Shown here: one piece after another, positions 51,618 through 60,800 of the stretch | Layout: each line of letters opens with the position of its first letter | Position numbering within the stretch: position 1 is the first letter of the stretch | From: Qipengyuania_B thermophila | Lineage (GTDB): Bacteria > Pseudomonadota > Alphaproteobacteria > Sphingomonadales > Sphingomonadaceae | NCBI RefSeq assembly: GCF_004153605.1 | Contig: NZ_SDSI01000001.1 | Location: 496,001-560,000 of the forward strand | Direction: 5' to 3' | Length of the DNA: 64,000 bases | The notes under the pieces: generated by a model | Seen by the model: only the letters and a program-made list of their open reading frames with translations | Database searches by the model: none | Told to the model about the DNA's origin: nothing | Position numbers and translations under genes: made by a program

Positions 51618-51650
51618 TGTTGCGCGGTCCGCAACATCTGTTTTGTTTTT
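51618..51650 (+). terminator. rho-independent terminator or attenuator before cydA
   Basis: TGTTGCG, loop CGGTC, then CGCAACA forms a 7-bp stem, followed by TCTGTTTTGTTTTT. This is a classic intrinsic terminator. It lies only 43 bases before the cydA ATG, so it could either end the peptidase transcript or act as a cyd leader attenuator. Confidence 0.75.
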
Positions 51651-51692
51651 CGCGCTGGCGCGTCGGGGGCGCACGGACTAGCTTCCCGGGCG

Positions 51693-53141
51693 ATGTTCGA
51701 CGCGTTCGACGCCTTGATGCTGGCCCGGATCCAGTTCGCCTTCACCGTCAGCTTCCATTTCTTCTTTCCCGCCTTCACCATCGGCCTGGCCAGCTATCTG
51801 GCCGTGCTTGAAGCGCTGTGGCTGAAGACTGGCAAGGCGCTCTACCTCGACCTGTTCAAGTACTGGGTGAAGATCTTCGCCATCGCCTTCGCCATGGGCG
51901 TGGTGTCGGGGATCGTCATGTCCTACCAGTTCGGCACCAACTGGGCGCGCTTCTCCGACATCGCCGGGCCGGTGATCGGCCCGCCCATGGCCTACGAGGT
52001 GCTGACGGCCTTCTTCCTCGAAGCCGGCTTTCTCGGGGTCATGCTGTTCGGCATGGAGCGGGTGGGCAGGAAGCTCCATTTCGCCGCCACCTGCATGGTC
52101 GCTCTGGGCACCTTCGTGTCGGCGTTCTGGATCCTGTCGGTCAACAGCTGGATGCACACGCCGACGGGTTTCGTGCAGGGCGCCAACGGGCAGCTCCTGC
52201 CCGGCGAGAGCTGGTGGGCGATCATCTTCAATCCCTCCTTTCCCTATCGTCTCGCCCATACGGTGCTCGCCGCCTACATCACCACGGCGTTCGTCGTCGG
52301 CGGCGTGGGCGCGTGGCACCTGCTGCGCGACCGCACGAACCAGCATGCGCGCACCATGTTTTCCATGGCCATGTGGATGGCGGCGCTGGTCGTGCCGGTC
52401 CAGATCGTCGCCGGCGACCTCCATGGCCTGAACACGCTGGAGCACCAGCCGCAGAAGGTCATGGCGATGGAGGGTCACTTCGAGAGCCATCCCGACGGCG
52501 CACCGCTGATCCTGTTCGGCATACCCAACAGCGCCGAGAAGCGGGTGGATTACGCGCTCCAGATCCCCAAGGCGTCGTCGCTGATCCTCAAGCACGATCT
52601 CAACGCGCCGCTTGCGGGACTGGACACCATTCCCGACGACGAGGAGCCGCCGGTCGGGATCGTGTTCTGGTCGTTCCGGGTCATGGTCGGCATCGGCTTC
52701 CTGATGCTGGGCGTGGGGCTGTGGAGCCTGTGGGCGCGGTGGCGCGGGCGGCTGTATGACACGCCCCTGCTGCACCGGGCCGCGCTGGTGATGGCGCCGT
52801 CCGGCTTCGTCGCCGTCCTGGCCGGGTGGATCACGACCGAGGTCGGCCGCCAGCCTTATGTCGTGTACAACGTCCTGCGCACCGCCGACGCGGTGAGCCC
52901 GCTCGACGCGCCGGCGGTCGCCACCTCGCTGCTGGCCTTCATCATCGTCTACTTCATCGTGTTCGGCATCGGGGTGTGGTACATCCTCCACCTGATGCAC
53001 AAGCCGCCCCACCCGCACGAAAGCGACCTGCGGGACGGCGATGTGGGGCCGATCCGCACAGCTGGCATCACCCCCGGGCTGACGCAGGGCCGCGATGCGC
53101 AGCCCGGGCCGGAGCAGACGGAGCTGGAGCGGCAGGACTGA
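51693..53141 (+). CDS. cydA: cytochrome bd-type ubiquinol oxidase subunit I (cyanide-insensitive type)
   Basis: A 482-residue haem-carrying subunit of the bd oxidase that reduces oxygen with quinol electrons at the inner membrane. About nine membrane segments. The N-terminal ligand region RIQFAFTVSFHFFFPAFTIG holds His22. GWITTEVGRQPY is present near residue 384 (GRQP motif). The stretch between helices VI and VII (the Q-loop) is short, as in CioA of Pseudomonas rather than the long-loop E. coli form. The end is histidine- and charge-rich. It is coupled to cydB by TGATG. Confidence 0.95.
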   Translation: MFDAFDALMLARIQFAFTVSFHFFFPAFTIGLASYLAVLEALWLKTGKALYLDLFKYWVKIFAIAFAMGVVSGIVMSYQFGTNWARFSDIAGPVIGPPMAYEVLTAFFLEAGFLGVMLFGMERVGRKLHFAATCMVALGTFVSAFWILSVNSWMHTPTGFVQGANGQLLPGESWWAIIFNPSFPYRLAHTVLAAYITTAFVVGGVGAWHLLRDRTNQHARTMFSMAMWMAALVVPVQIVAGDLHGLNTLEHQPQKVMAMEGHFESHPDGAPLILFGIPNSAEKRVDYALQIPKASSLILKHDLNAPLAGLDTIPDDEEPPVGIVFWSFRVMVGIGFLMLGVGLWSLWARWRGRLYDTPLLHRAALVMAPSGFVAVLAGWITTEVGRQPYVVYNVLRTADAVSPLDAPAVATSLLAFIIVYFIVFGIGVWYILHLMHKPPHPHESDLRDGDVGPIRTAGITPGLTQGRDAQPGPEQTELERQD

Positions 53142-54148
53142 TGGCGGTCAACGTGGACCTGACCACCGTGTGGGCGTTCATCATCGCCTTCGCCGTCTTC
53201 GCCTATGTCGTCATGGACGGGTTCGACCTGGGCATCGGCATCCTGTTCCCCACCTTCGAGGTCGGGCCTGAACGCGACCGGGCGATGAATTCGGTCGCGC
53301 CGGTGTGGGACGGCAACGAGACCTGGCTGGTGCTGGGCGGCGGGGGGCTGTTCGCCGCCTTTCCGCTCGCCTACGCAGTGATCCTGCCGGCAACCTATCC
53401 GCTGGTCATCGCCATGCTGCTCGGCCTCGTGTTCCGCGGCGTGGCGTTCGAGTTCCGCTGGCGCGATCCGGCGCATCGCGGCTTCTGGGACTGGGCGTTC
53501 ACCGGCGGCAGCCTCGTCGCCGCGATGACGCAGGGCATGATCCTCGGCGCGCTGCTTCAGGGGGTGACGGTGGTGGACCGCGCCTATGCCGGCAGCTGGT
53601 GGGACTGGCTGACGCCCTACACCCTGCTGACGGGACTGGGCACCGTTGCGGGCTACGCGCTGCTCGGCGCGACATGGCTGGTGTGGAAGCTCGACGGAGA
53701 GAGCCAGCAGCACGCCCGCGCCCTCGGCAAGCGCGCGGCCTGGACGACGCTGGTCCTGATGGGCGCGGTGAGTCTCTACAACGTCGCCCTGCGGCCCGAA
53801 TATGCCGAGCGGTGGCTTGGCACGCCCGAGCTGTTCTTTGTTGCGCCGGTGCCGATCCTGACCGGCATCATCGCCATCGCCCTGCTGCGCGCCCTGTCGG
53901 TGGAACGCCACTCCAAGCCGTTCTGGCTCTCGCTTGCCCTCTTTCTACTCGGGATGACGGGGGTGGGCGTGACGATCTGGCCCTATGTGGTGCCGCCGGG
54001 CATCACCATCTGGGACGCGGCCGCGCCGGAGCGCAGCCAGGTGTTCATGCTCGTCGGCGTGGCCATCACCATGCCGCTGATCATCGCCTACACCGCATGG
54101 ACCTACTGGGTGTTCCGCGGCAAGGTGGGGCACGAAGGCTACCATTGA
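53141..54148 (+). CDS. cydB: cytochrome bd-type ubiquinol oxidase subunit II
   Basis: A 335-residue integral membrane subunit. The N-terminus TTVWAFIIAFAVFAYVVMDG leads to FDLGIGILFPTF and VWDGNETWLVLGGGGLFAAF, the CydB signature, with about eight further helices. It stabilises the haem pocket of subunit I and provides the structural half of the pseudo-symmetric dimer. Start and stop share single bases with cydA and the small downstream gene, so the three are co-translated. Confidence 0.95.
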   Translation: MAVNVDLTTVWAFIIAFAVFAYVVMDGFDLGIGILFPTFEVGPERDRAMNSVAPVWDGNETWLVLGGGGLFAAFPLAYAVILPATYPLVIAMLLGLVFRGVAFEFRWRDPAHRGFWDWAFTGGSLVAAMTQGMILGALLQGVTVVDRAYAGSWWDWLTPYTLLTGLGTVAGYALLGATWLVWKLDGESQQHARALGKRAAWTTLVLMGAVSLYNVALRPEYAERWLGTPELFFVAPVPILTGIIAIALLRALSVERHSKPFWLSLALFLLGMTGVGVTIWPYVVPPGITIWDAAAPERSQVFMLVGVAITMPLIIAYTAWTYWVFRGKVGHEGYH

Positions 54149-54285
54149 TGCTGGCGCCGGCGAACGGGGAGCCCGAGCGTCCGCTGTGGCAGAGGCTGGC
54201 CTGGATGGCCGGCATCTGGGCCGCCAGCGTCGCGGTTCTCGCCGTGTTGGCCTACGGCATCCGCTGGTGGCTCGGCCTGGGCTGA
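54148..54285 (+). CDS. DUF2474 small membrane protein, probable bd-oxidase accessory subunit
   Basis: A 45-residue protein with one membrane helix (about 20-40, AGIWAASVAVLAVLAYGIRW). PLWQRLAWMAGIWAAS is the DUF2474 pattern, found after cioB/cydB genes and analogous to CydX. It is coupled to cydB by TGATG. Confidence 0.85.
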   Translation: MLAPANGEPERPLWQRLAWMAGIWAASVAVLAVLAYGIRWWLGLG

Positions 54286-54392
54286 AGGGATCGGCAGGCC
54301 CGCCGCTCGAAACCCACGGCCGCCATCTTCCCGTGGTTCTTCCCCCGGCATTCTTCTATAAGGGTGCCGACACAGCGGGGACGGGGGATCAC

Positions 54393-55400
54393 TTGGCACA
54401 GCAATTGCTGCTGAAAAGCGCGGATGCGCGGGCGCGACTCGCGCTCGAAGCAGGCTCCATGGGCAGCTTCGTGTGCCTGCTCGATCAGCAGCTGGCGGCG
54501 GGCGATGACACCGTGTGCGCCCTCTTCGGCGTGCAGCCCTCGGACGTGCTGCGTCCGGTGGCGGACTTCACCGCCCGCATCCATCCCGACGATCTTTCCC
54601 GCGTCGAGGACGCGATGGCGCGGCTCGGCCGGCCGGGCGACGAGTATTTCGAGGATTTCCGCGTCCTGCGCGAGGACGGCGAATACCACTGGATCGCCGG
54701 GCGCGGCAAGATCATCGAAAATGACGACGAGGGCGCGTCCGCGGTGCTGGTGGGCGTCAACTGGGACATCGGCCACCGCAAGGCCGAGGAGGAGCGGCTG
54801 TCGATCCTCGCCAAGGAGATGAACCACCGCGTCAAGAACGCCTTCAGCGTCATCAACGCGCTGATCCGGCTGGGATCGCGCTCCGCCTCCTCGATCTCGA
54901 GCTTCGCCGACACGCTGACCGCGCAGATCCGCGCCATGTCGGACGCGCACCGCATGAGCGCGCAGACGGCGCAGCGCGAGGCCGGGGCCACCGTGCGGCT
55001 CGAACAGATCGTGCGCATGGCCGTGGCGCCCTGGCTCACCGGTGCGGCCGAACAGGTCCGGATCGACGAGCGGGAGCCGGTGGAACTCACGCTGACGCAG
55101 ATCTCGCCGTTTGCCATGCTGGCCTACGAACTGGCCACCAACGCGGCCAAGTACGGGGCGCTGGCGTCGGCGGACGGGCGACTGCTCATCACCATCGACC
55201 GCGACAACGGCACGCTGCTGTTCACCTGGGACGAGCAGGTCGGCCACCCCCTGACCGCGCCTGCGCAGGAAGAACGGGAGAAAGGCAGCCGGAGCGGGTT
55301 CGGAACGACCCTGCTGCAGCACTGCGCCGCCACGCTGAAGGCGCGGATGAAAAGGGAACTGCGCCCGCAGGGCCTGCTGCTCGAGCTGCGCGTCCCCTGA
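54393..55400 (+). CDS. HWE-type sensor histidine kinase with PAS domain
   Basis: A 335-residue soluble kinase. A PAS-like fold (about residues 10-130; ALFGVQPSDVLRPVADFTAR, HPDDLSRVED, YFEDFRVLREDGEYHWI) precedes the phosphoacceptor His145 in EMNHRVKNAFSVI. The catalytic domain has AYELATNAAKYGALA and the WxE element in FTWDEQ, followed by SGFGTTLLQHC, which define the HWE family often used in light or general stress sensing. No transmembrane helix is present. The start is a TTG with GGGGGA six or so bases upstream; the frame is open further upstream, but that part overlaps the bd oxidase genes. No response regulator is nearby. Confidence 0.85.
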   Translation: MAQQLLLKSADARARLALEAGSMGSFVCLLDQQLAAGDDTVCALFGVQPSDVLRPVADFTARIHPDDLSRVEDAMARLGRPGDEYFEDFRVLREDGEYHWIAGRGKIIENDDEGASAVLVGVNWDIGHRKAEEERLSILAKEMNHRVKNAFSVINALIRLGSRSASSISSFADTLTAQIRAMSDAHRMSAQTAQREAGATVRLEQIVRMAVAPWLTGAAEQVRIDEREPVELTLTQISPFAMLAYELATNAAKYGALASADGRLLITIDRDNGTLLFTWDEQVGHPLTAPAQEEREKGSRSGFGTTLLQHCAATLKARMKRELRPQGLLLELRVP

Positions 55401-55477
55401 CCGGGTGAGGAAAAGCTTTGGTTGCCCCCGCGATGCGCAGATGGCACGGTGCCGCTGCCTCGGCGGGAGGCAGCCAA

Positions 55478-57844
55478 ATGATCACGGGGTCGCTGTCCGG
55501 TAATCCGAACGTGTTGAAAACCATTCCAGTTTCAGTCGCCGGCATGGCGGACCAAGGCCGCCGTGCAGCCTTCCGGCGCTGGCTGCTGTGCGGCCCGGTC
55601 CTCTGCGCGGGCATGGCTGTCATGGCGAGCGGCGGACCTGCGGCAGCGCAGGATCGCCTCCCCGAAACCGATCGTCCGGAGCCGGTCATCCCTCTGCCCC
55701 CGCCGGATGCCGATCTGCCCGAGGTCGAAGAGGTTATCTCGCGCGCGGAACTGGCGGATGCCGTCCCGCCGCTGCCGCCCGTCGGCGAGGACGACTGGCT
55801 GGACCAGCCGCTCGAATCGATCGCCGAGTTCGAGCGGCGTCTCGCGGCCGAGGAGGGCGCCGCCGAAGCCGACCCCGCACCGCTGGGCGACGTGCGGCTC
55901 GCCGATGGCGATCCGGTGGAGGAACTCGCCGACGCTCCGGTGCGTGATCCAGAGCTGGCAGTGCCGCTGCCGCCGCTCGAGGCGTTTGAAGTCGATCCGG
56001 TCGAGTTCGTCGAGGGGCCGGACGACACTCAGGCGGTGACGGTCACCTACGCCACGCGGATCGAAGGGCTCGAGGGACCGGACGAAGAGGCGGAAACGAG
56101 CCTGCTCGGAGCGTTCAACGCGCTGTCCGCGCTCCGGGCGGGCCGCGGCGAGGCGGCCAATCTGGCGCAGGTGTCCGCCCGGCTGACCGAGGACGCGGTC
56201 CTCCTCCAGCGGCTGCTTGCCTCCGAAGGCTGGTTCGCCGCCGAGACGCGGACCCGGATCGAGCGCGGCGACGCTCCCGATCGGCCGGCGGCGACCGCGA
56301 TCATCACTGTCGTGCCCGGACCGCGCTTTGCCCTTGGCCAGATCGACATCGTGGCCGAGCCGACGCAGCCGCCCGACCTCATCGCCTCGGCGCTCGCCCT
56401 GCGGGTCGGCGAGCCGATCGTCGCGGCGCGCGTGCAGGGGGCCGAAGCGCGCGTGGCGGTGACGTTGACGGAGAACGGCTATCCCTTCGCCGAAGTGGGC
56501 CAGCGCGACATCCTGCTCGATCCCGCGACGGCCGAGGGCGTCTACACGCTGCCGGTGACAACGGGCCCGCGATCCGCCTTCGACGGGATCGTCACCACCG
56601 GCGAACTGGCCTTCGGCGTGGATCATGTCCGCACCCTGGCACGGTTCCGCCGCGATCAGCTTTACGACAGCCGCCTCGTCGACGACCTGCGGCAGGCGCT
56701 GGTGGCGACCGGGCTGTTCAGCACGGTGGCCGTCCGGCCGGAGCCGACCGAGGAGACCGTGCCCGGCACCGACCTGCGCTACACCACCATCGTGGTGGAG
56801 CAGAACGCCGGGCCGCCGCGCACCCTGTCGGCAAGCGCGGGCTACGCGACCGGCCAGGGGTTCCGCGTCGAGGGAAGCTGGCAGCACCGCAACCTGTTCC
56901 CGCCGGAAGGCGCGCTGATCGTCACGGGCGTTGCCGGCACGCAGGAAACGGGGGCCAGCGCCATCTTCCGCCGCTCCAATGCCGGGCGCCGGGACCGGAC
57001 CTTCCAGACCGGTGTGGAGGCGCTCTACAGCACCTATGACGCGTACGAGGCGTATACCGGCCGGCTGTTCGCCCTGTGGAGCTACGACTCCACCCCGATC
57101 TGGCAGAAGACGCTGACCTACGCCTTTGGCGGTCAGGCGATCGCCACGAACGAACAGGATTACGATTTCGCCGCGGCCGAACTCGTCCGCCGGACGTTCT
57201 TCATCGGGGGCCTGACCGGGCAGGTCGGGTTCGACCGGTCGAACAGCCTGCTCGACCCGACCAGAGGGTTCCGCCTCACCGCTCTCGTCCAGCCGGAAGG
57301 CTCGCTCCAGGGCAGCTTCTCTCCCTATGCACGGGCCATCCTCGACGGCGCCGTCTACGTGTCGCCCGCCGATGCGCTGGTGATTGCCGGCCGGGTGCGG
57401 CTTGGCACCATCCAGGGAACGCAGCGGTTCGACATCGCCCCCTCGCGGCGCCTGTATGCCGGCGGCGGCGGGTCAGTGCGCGGCTACGGCTTCCAGCAGC
57501 TCGGCCCGCGCGTGATCCTGCCGAACCCCGAGTTCGACCCGGACGACGAGGACAACGACGCCGATCCCTTCATCTACCGGCCGATCGGCGGACGCAGCGT
57601 CAACGAGGCCGCCCTGGAGGTGCGCTACCGGTTCGGCAGTTTCGGGGCGGTTGCCTTCGTCGATGCGGGGCAGGCCTATGAGGCCACCACCCCGCAGTTC
57701 AACGACCTCCAGTTCGGCGTCGGCGTCGGGGCGCGCTATTACACCAATTTCGGTCCGCTGCGCCTCGACGTCGCCACCCCGCTGAACCGCCGGCCCGGCG
57801 ACAGCCGGATCAACATCTACGTCTCAATCGGGCAGGCGTTCTGA
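55478..57844 (+). CDS. tamA: TamA, Omp85-family outer-membrane assembly factor
   Basis: About 788 residues. An N-terminal signal (hydrophobic RRWLLCGPVLCAGMAVMASG, ending AAAQ) is followed by ~150 residues of acidic, proline-rich sequence (EPVIPLPPPDADLPEVEEV), then POTRA domains (ARFRRDQLYDSRLVDDLRQA) and the Omp85 barrel with the L6-type VRGYGF near residue 667 and a terminal Phe (YVSIGQAF). TamA works with TamB to move lipids or insert outer-membrane proteins. The ATG at 55478 has GGGAGG seven bases upstream; an ATG at 55544 nearer the signal peptide is the alternative. It is coupled to tamB by TGATG. Confidence 0.92.
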   Translation: MITGSLSGNPNVLKTIPVSVAGMADQGRRAAFRRWLLCGPVLCAGMAVMASGGPAAAQDRLPETDRPEPVIPLPPPDADLPEVEEVISRAELADAVPPLPPVGEDDWLDQPLESIAEFERRLAAEEGAAEADPAPLGDVRLADGDPVEELADAPVRDPELAVPLPPLEAFEVDPVEFVEGPDDTQAVTVTYATRIEGLEGPDEEAETSLLGAFNALSALRAGRGEAANLAQVSARLTEDAVLLQRLLASEGWFAAETRTRIERGDAPDRPAATAIITVVPGPRFALGQIDIVAEPTQPPDLIASALALRVGEPIVAARVQGAEARVAVTLTENGYPFAEVGQRDILLDPATAEGVYTLPVTTGPRSAFDGIVTTGELAFGVDHVRTLARFRRDQLYDSRLVDDLRQALVATGLFSTVAVRPEPTEETVPGTDLRYTTIVVEQNAGPPRTLSASAGYATGQGFRVEGSWQHRNLFPPEGALIVTGVAGTQETGASAIFRRSNAGRRDRTFQTGVEALYSTYDAYEAYTGRLFALWSYDSTPIWQKTLTYAFGGQAIATNEQDYDFAAAELVRRTFFIGGLTGQVGFDRSNSLLDPTRGFRLTALVQPEGSLQGSFSPYARAILDGAVYVSPADALVIAGRVRLGTIQGTQRFDIAPSRRLYAGGGGSVRGYGFQQLGPRVILPNPEFDPDDEDNDADPFIYRPIGGRSVNEAALEVRYRFGSFGAVAFVDAGQAYEATTPQFNDLQFGVGVGARYYTNFGPLRLDVATPLNRRPGDSRINIYVSIGQAF

Positions 57845-60800
57845 TGACCGGCGACACCTCCTCCGCGGACGGCACGGGCATGGCCGCCGAGACGGCGGTG
57901 GTGGTGGTGGAGGAACGCGCGCAAGCGCCGGCGGCGCGGCGTGGCCGCGGCTGGCAGGTGCTGAAGGGACTGGCGCTGCTGGCCGGCGGCCTTGCTCTCC
58001 TGCTGGCGGCCGTGCTGCTCGGCCTGAACACCGCGCCCGGCAAACGTTTCATCGCCGACCGCATCGGCGCCCTGCAGTTCGAAAACGGCCTCGAGATCGA
58101 CATCGGGCGCATCCAGGGCTCCATTTATGGCGAGATGATCCTGCGCGACGTGACCCTGTCGGATCCGCAGGGGGTGTTCGCGACCTCGCCCGAGATCACC
58201 GTCGACTGGCGTCCGTTCGCCTACATCCGCAACCGCATCGACGTCCGGGCGCTGACCAGCCCGCTCGTCACGCTGCAACGGGTGCCGCAGTTCGCCGACA
58301 CCCCGCCCAGCGAAGACCCGCTGCTGCCCGACCTCGACATCCGCATCGGGCGCCTCGCCGTGGCGCGCTTCGTCGCCGAGCCGCCGGTCACGGGCGAGCG
58401 GCGCGTGCTCACCCTCGCCGGGGCCGCCAACATCGCCGATCGTCGCGCCCGCGTGCGCCTTGACGCGCGCACGCTGGAAGGCGCCGGCGCCGGGGGCGGC
58501 GACCGGCTGGCGTTGTGGCTCGACGCCGTGCCCGACGACAACCGGCTCGCCCTCGACCTCGCTCTCGACGCGCCGGCCGACGGCGTGGCCGCCGCGCTCA
58601 CGGGGCTGACCGAACCCCTGCGCCTGCGCGTCAACGGTGCGGGAGACTGGGCCCGCTGGTCCGGACAGGCCGATGCCGACCTTGGCGGCCGCGAACTGGC
58701 CCGGCTGGCGATCGCCTTCGCCGACGGCACGGTGCGGATCACCGGTCCGGCGCAGGTCGCGCGTCTGCTCGAGGGTCCGTCGGCGCAACTGCTCGGGCCG
58801 GTGCTTGCCATCGATGTCACCGGCACCATGGACGAGCGACGCGTCGAGCTGTCAGGCACCGGCGCCAGCGACGCGCTGAGGCTCACGGCCAACGGTGTGG
58901 TTGATCTGGGCAACAACAGTTTCACGGCGATGCGCGTCGGTCTGGTGCTGCTGCGCCCGGCGGCGCTGGCGCCGAACCTAGCCGGCAGCGGCATGCGCGC
59001 CCAGCTCGTTCTCGACGGCCCGTTCGCCACCCCCCGGGTCCGGTACGCGGTCAACGCCGCCCGCCTGCTCATTAACGACATCGGCGTGCAGAACCTTGTC
59101 GCCACGGGCGACGCGCGCATCCGCACCGACCAGATCCTCGTGCCCGTCAGCGCCCGGGCCGACAGGATCACCGGGCTGGATACGGTCGCCGGCGGCACGC
59201 TCACCAATGTGCGGCTGAACGGCGATCTCGCGATCGACGGTGCGCGCATCCTGTCCGACAACATGCGCATCCGCTCGGACCGGATCGACGCCGGGCTGAT
59301 CCTCGTCGCGGACACGGCGCGCGGCTTCTACACCGGGGCGATCGATGGACGCATCGACCGCTACCGGGTCGAGAGTGTCGGCATCTTCAACATCGTCACC
59401 GATCTGGACCTGCGCACGGTGCCGTCGGGCGGCTTTGCCATGGTCGGCCGCATCCAGGCGCGATCGACCAGCCTGTTCAACGAAAGCGTGCGCAACTTTC
59501 TCGGTGGCAATGCCAGCGGCGCGGCGAACGTGCGCTACGGACCCGACGGCATCATCCGCTTCAGCAATCTGTCGGTCCGCGCTCCGGCCGTGCGGATCAC
59601 CACCGGCGACGGTTTCTACGCACCCGACGGCCGGCTCGCATTCAACGCCAGCGGAACCACCACCGCCTACGGGCCGGTGGGCGTGCGCGTCGCGGGAACA
59701 CTGGCCAGCCCGCGCGCGACCGTCACCGCCACGCGCCCGGGTCTCGGCGTCGGACTGGCGAACCTCGCCGCCGACATCACCACGGTTCCCGCGGGCTACC
59801 GTCTGCAGGCGCGCGGCGACACCGACTACGGACCCCTGACGGCGGATGTGGTGGTGGGCACCGGCGCACAGCTGACACTCGACATCGCCCGCGGCACCCT
59901 GGCCGGGATCGACTTCTCCGGCTCCCTTCGGCAGAGCCCCGCCGGGCCGTTCACCGGGCGGCTCGACGCGGCAGGTCAGGGGCTGGCCGGAGTGGCGCGG
60001 CTCGAGGCGGCCGGACAGTTCCAGGAAGTGCTGCTCAACCTGCGGGCACGTGACACCGTGCTGCCGGGGCCGGCCAATGTGGCAGTCGGTTCCGCCGCGA
60101 TCGACGCGCGCGCCATTCTCTACGAGCAGCCGCTGGTGATTGCCGACGTCCAGCTGGCGAATGCCACATACGGGTCCACGAGCTTGTCGGCATTCCGCGC
60201 GCTCGTCGATTACCAGAATGGCACGGGCAGGGCACAGCTGCTCGCGGAAGGGGTGAGCGGCGTGCCCTTCCGCATCGCCGCCAATGCCGAGATGCAGCCG
60301 GAGCTGTGGCGCGTGGCGCTTCAGGGACGCGCACGCGGCGTCGCCTTCCGCACCGCTGCGCCGGCACGCATCCGGCCGGACGACGGGCGCTACGAGCTGC
60401 TCCCAACGCAGATCGATTTCGGCCAGGGATCCATGCGTCTCGCGGGCGTCTGGGGCGACGGATTGCGGGTGCAGAGCCGGCTCGATCGCATGGACCTGGC
60501 GCTTCTCAATGCTTTCATGCCGGGCTACGGACTTGGCGGGCGGGCAACGGGCAGCCTCGACTTCGACCAGCCTTCGCCCGACGCCTTCCCCCGCGCCGAC
60601 GCGCGGCTGCAGATCACGCAGTTCAGCCGCACCACTGCCGCCCTTGTCAGCCAGCCCGTCGACATCAACTTCGTCGGCCGTCTGCTGCCCGACGGGGGTG
60701 AGGCGCGCGCGGTCATCCGGCAGCGCGGCGCCGTGATCGGCCGGGCGGTGGCCTCGTTGCGGCCGCTGGGCCCGGGCGCCGGCCCGTGGACCACCCGCCT

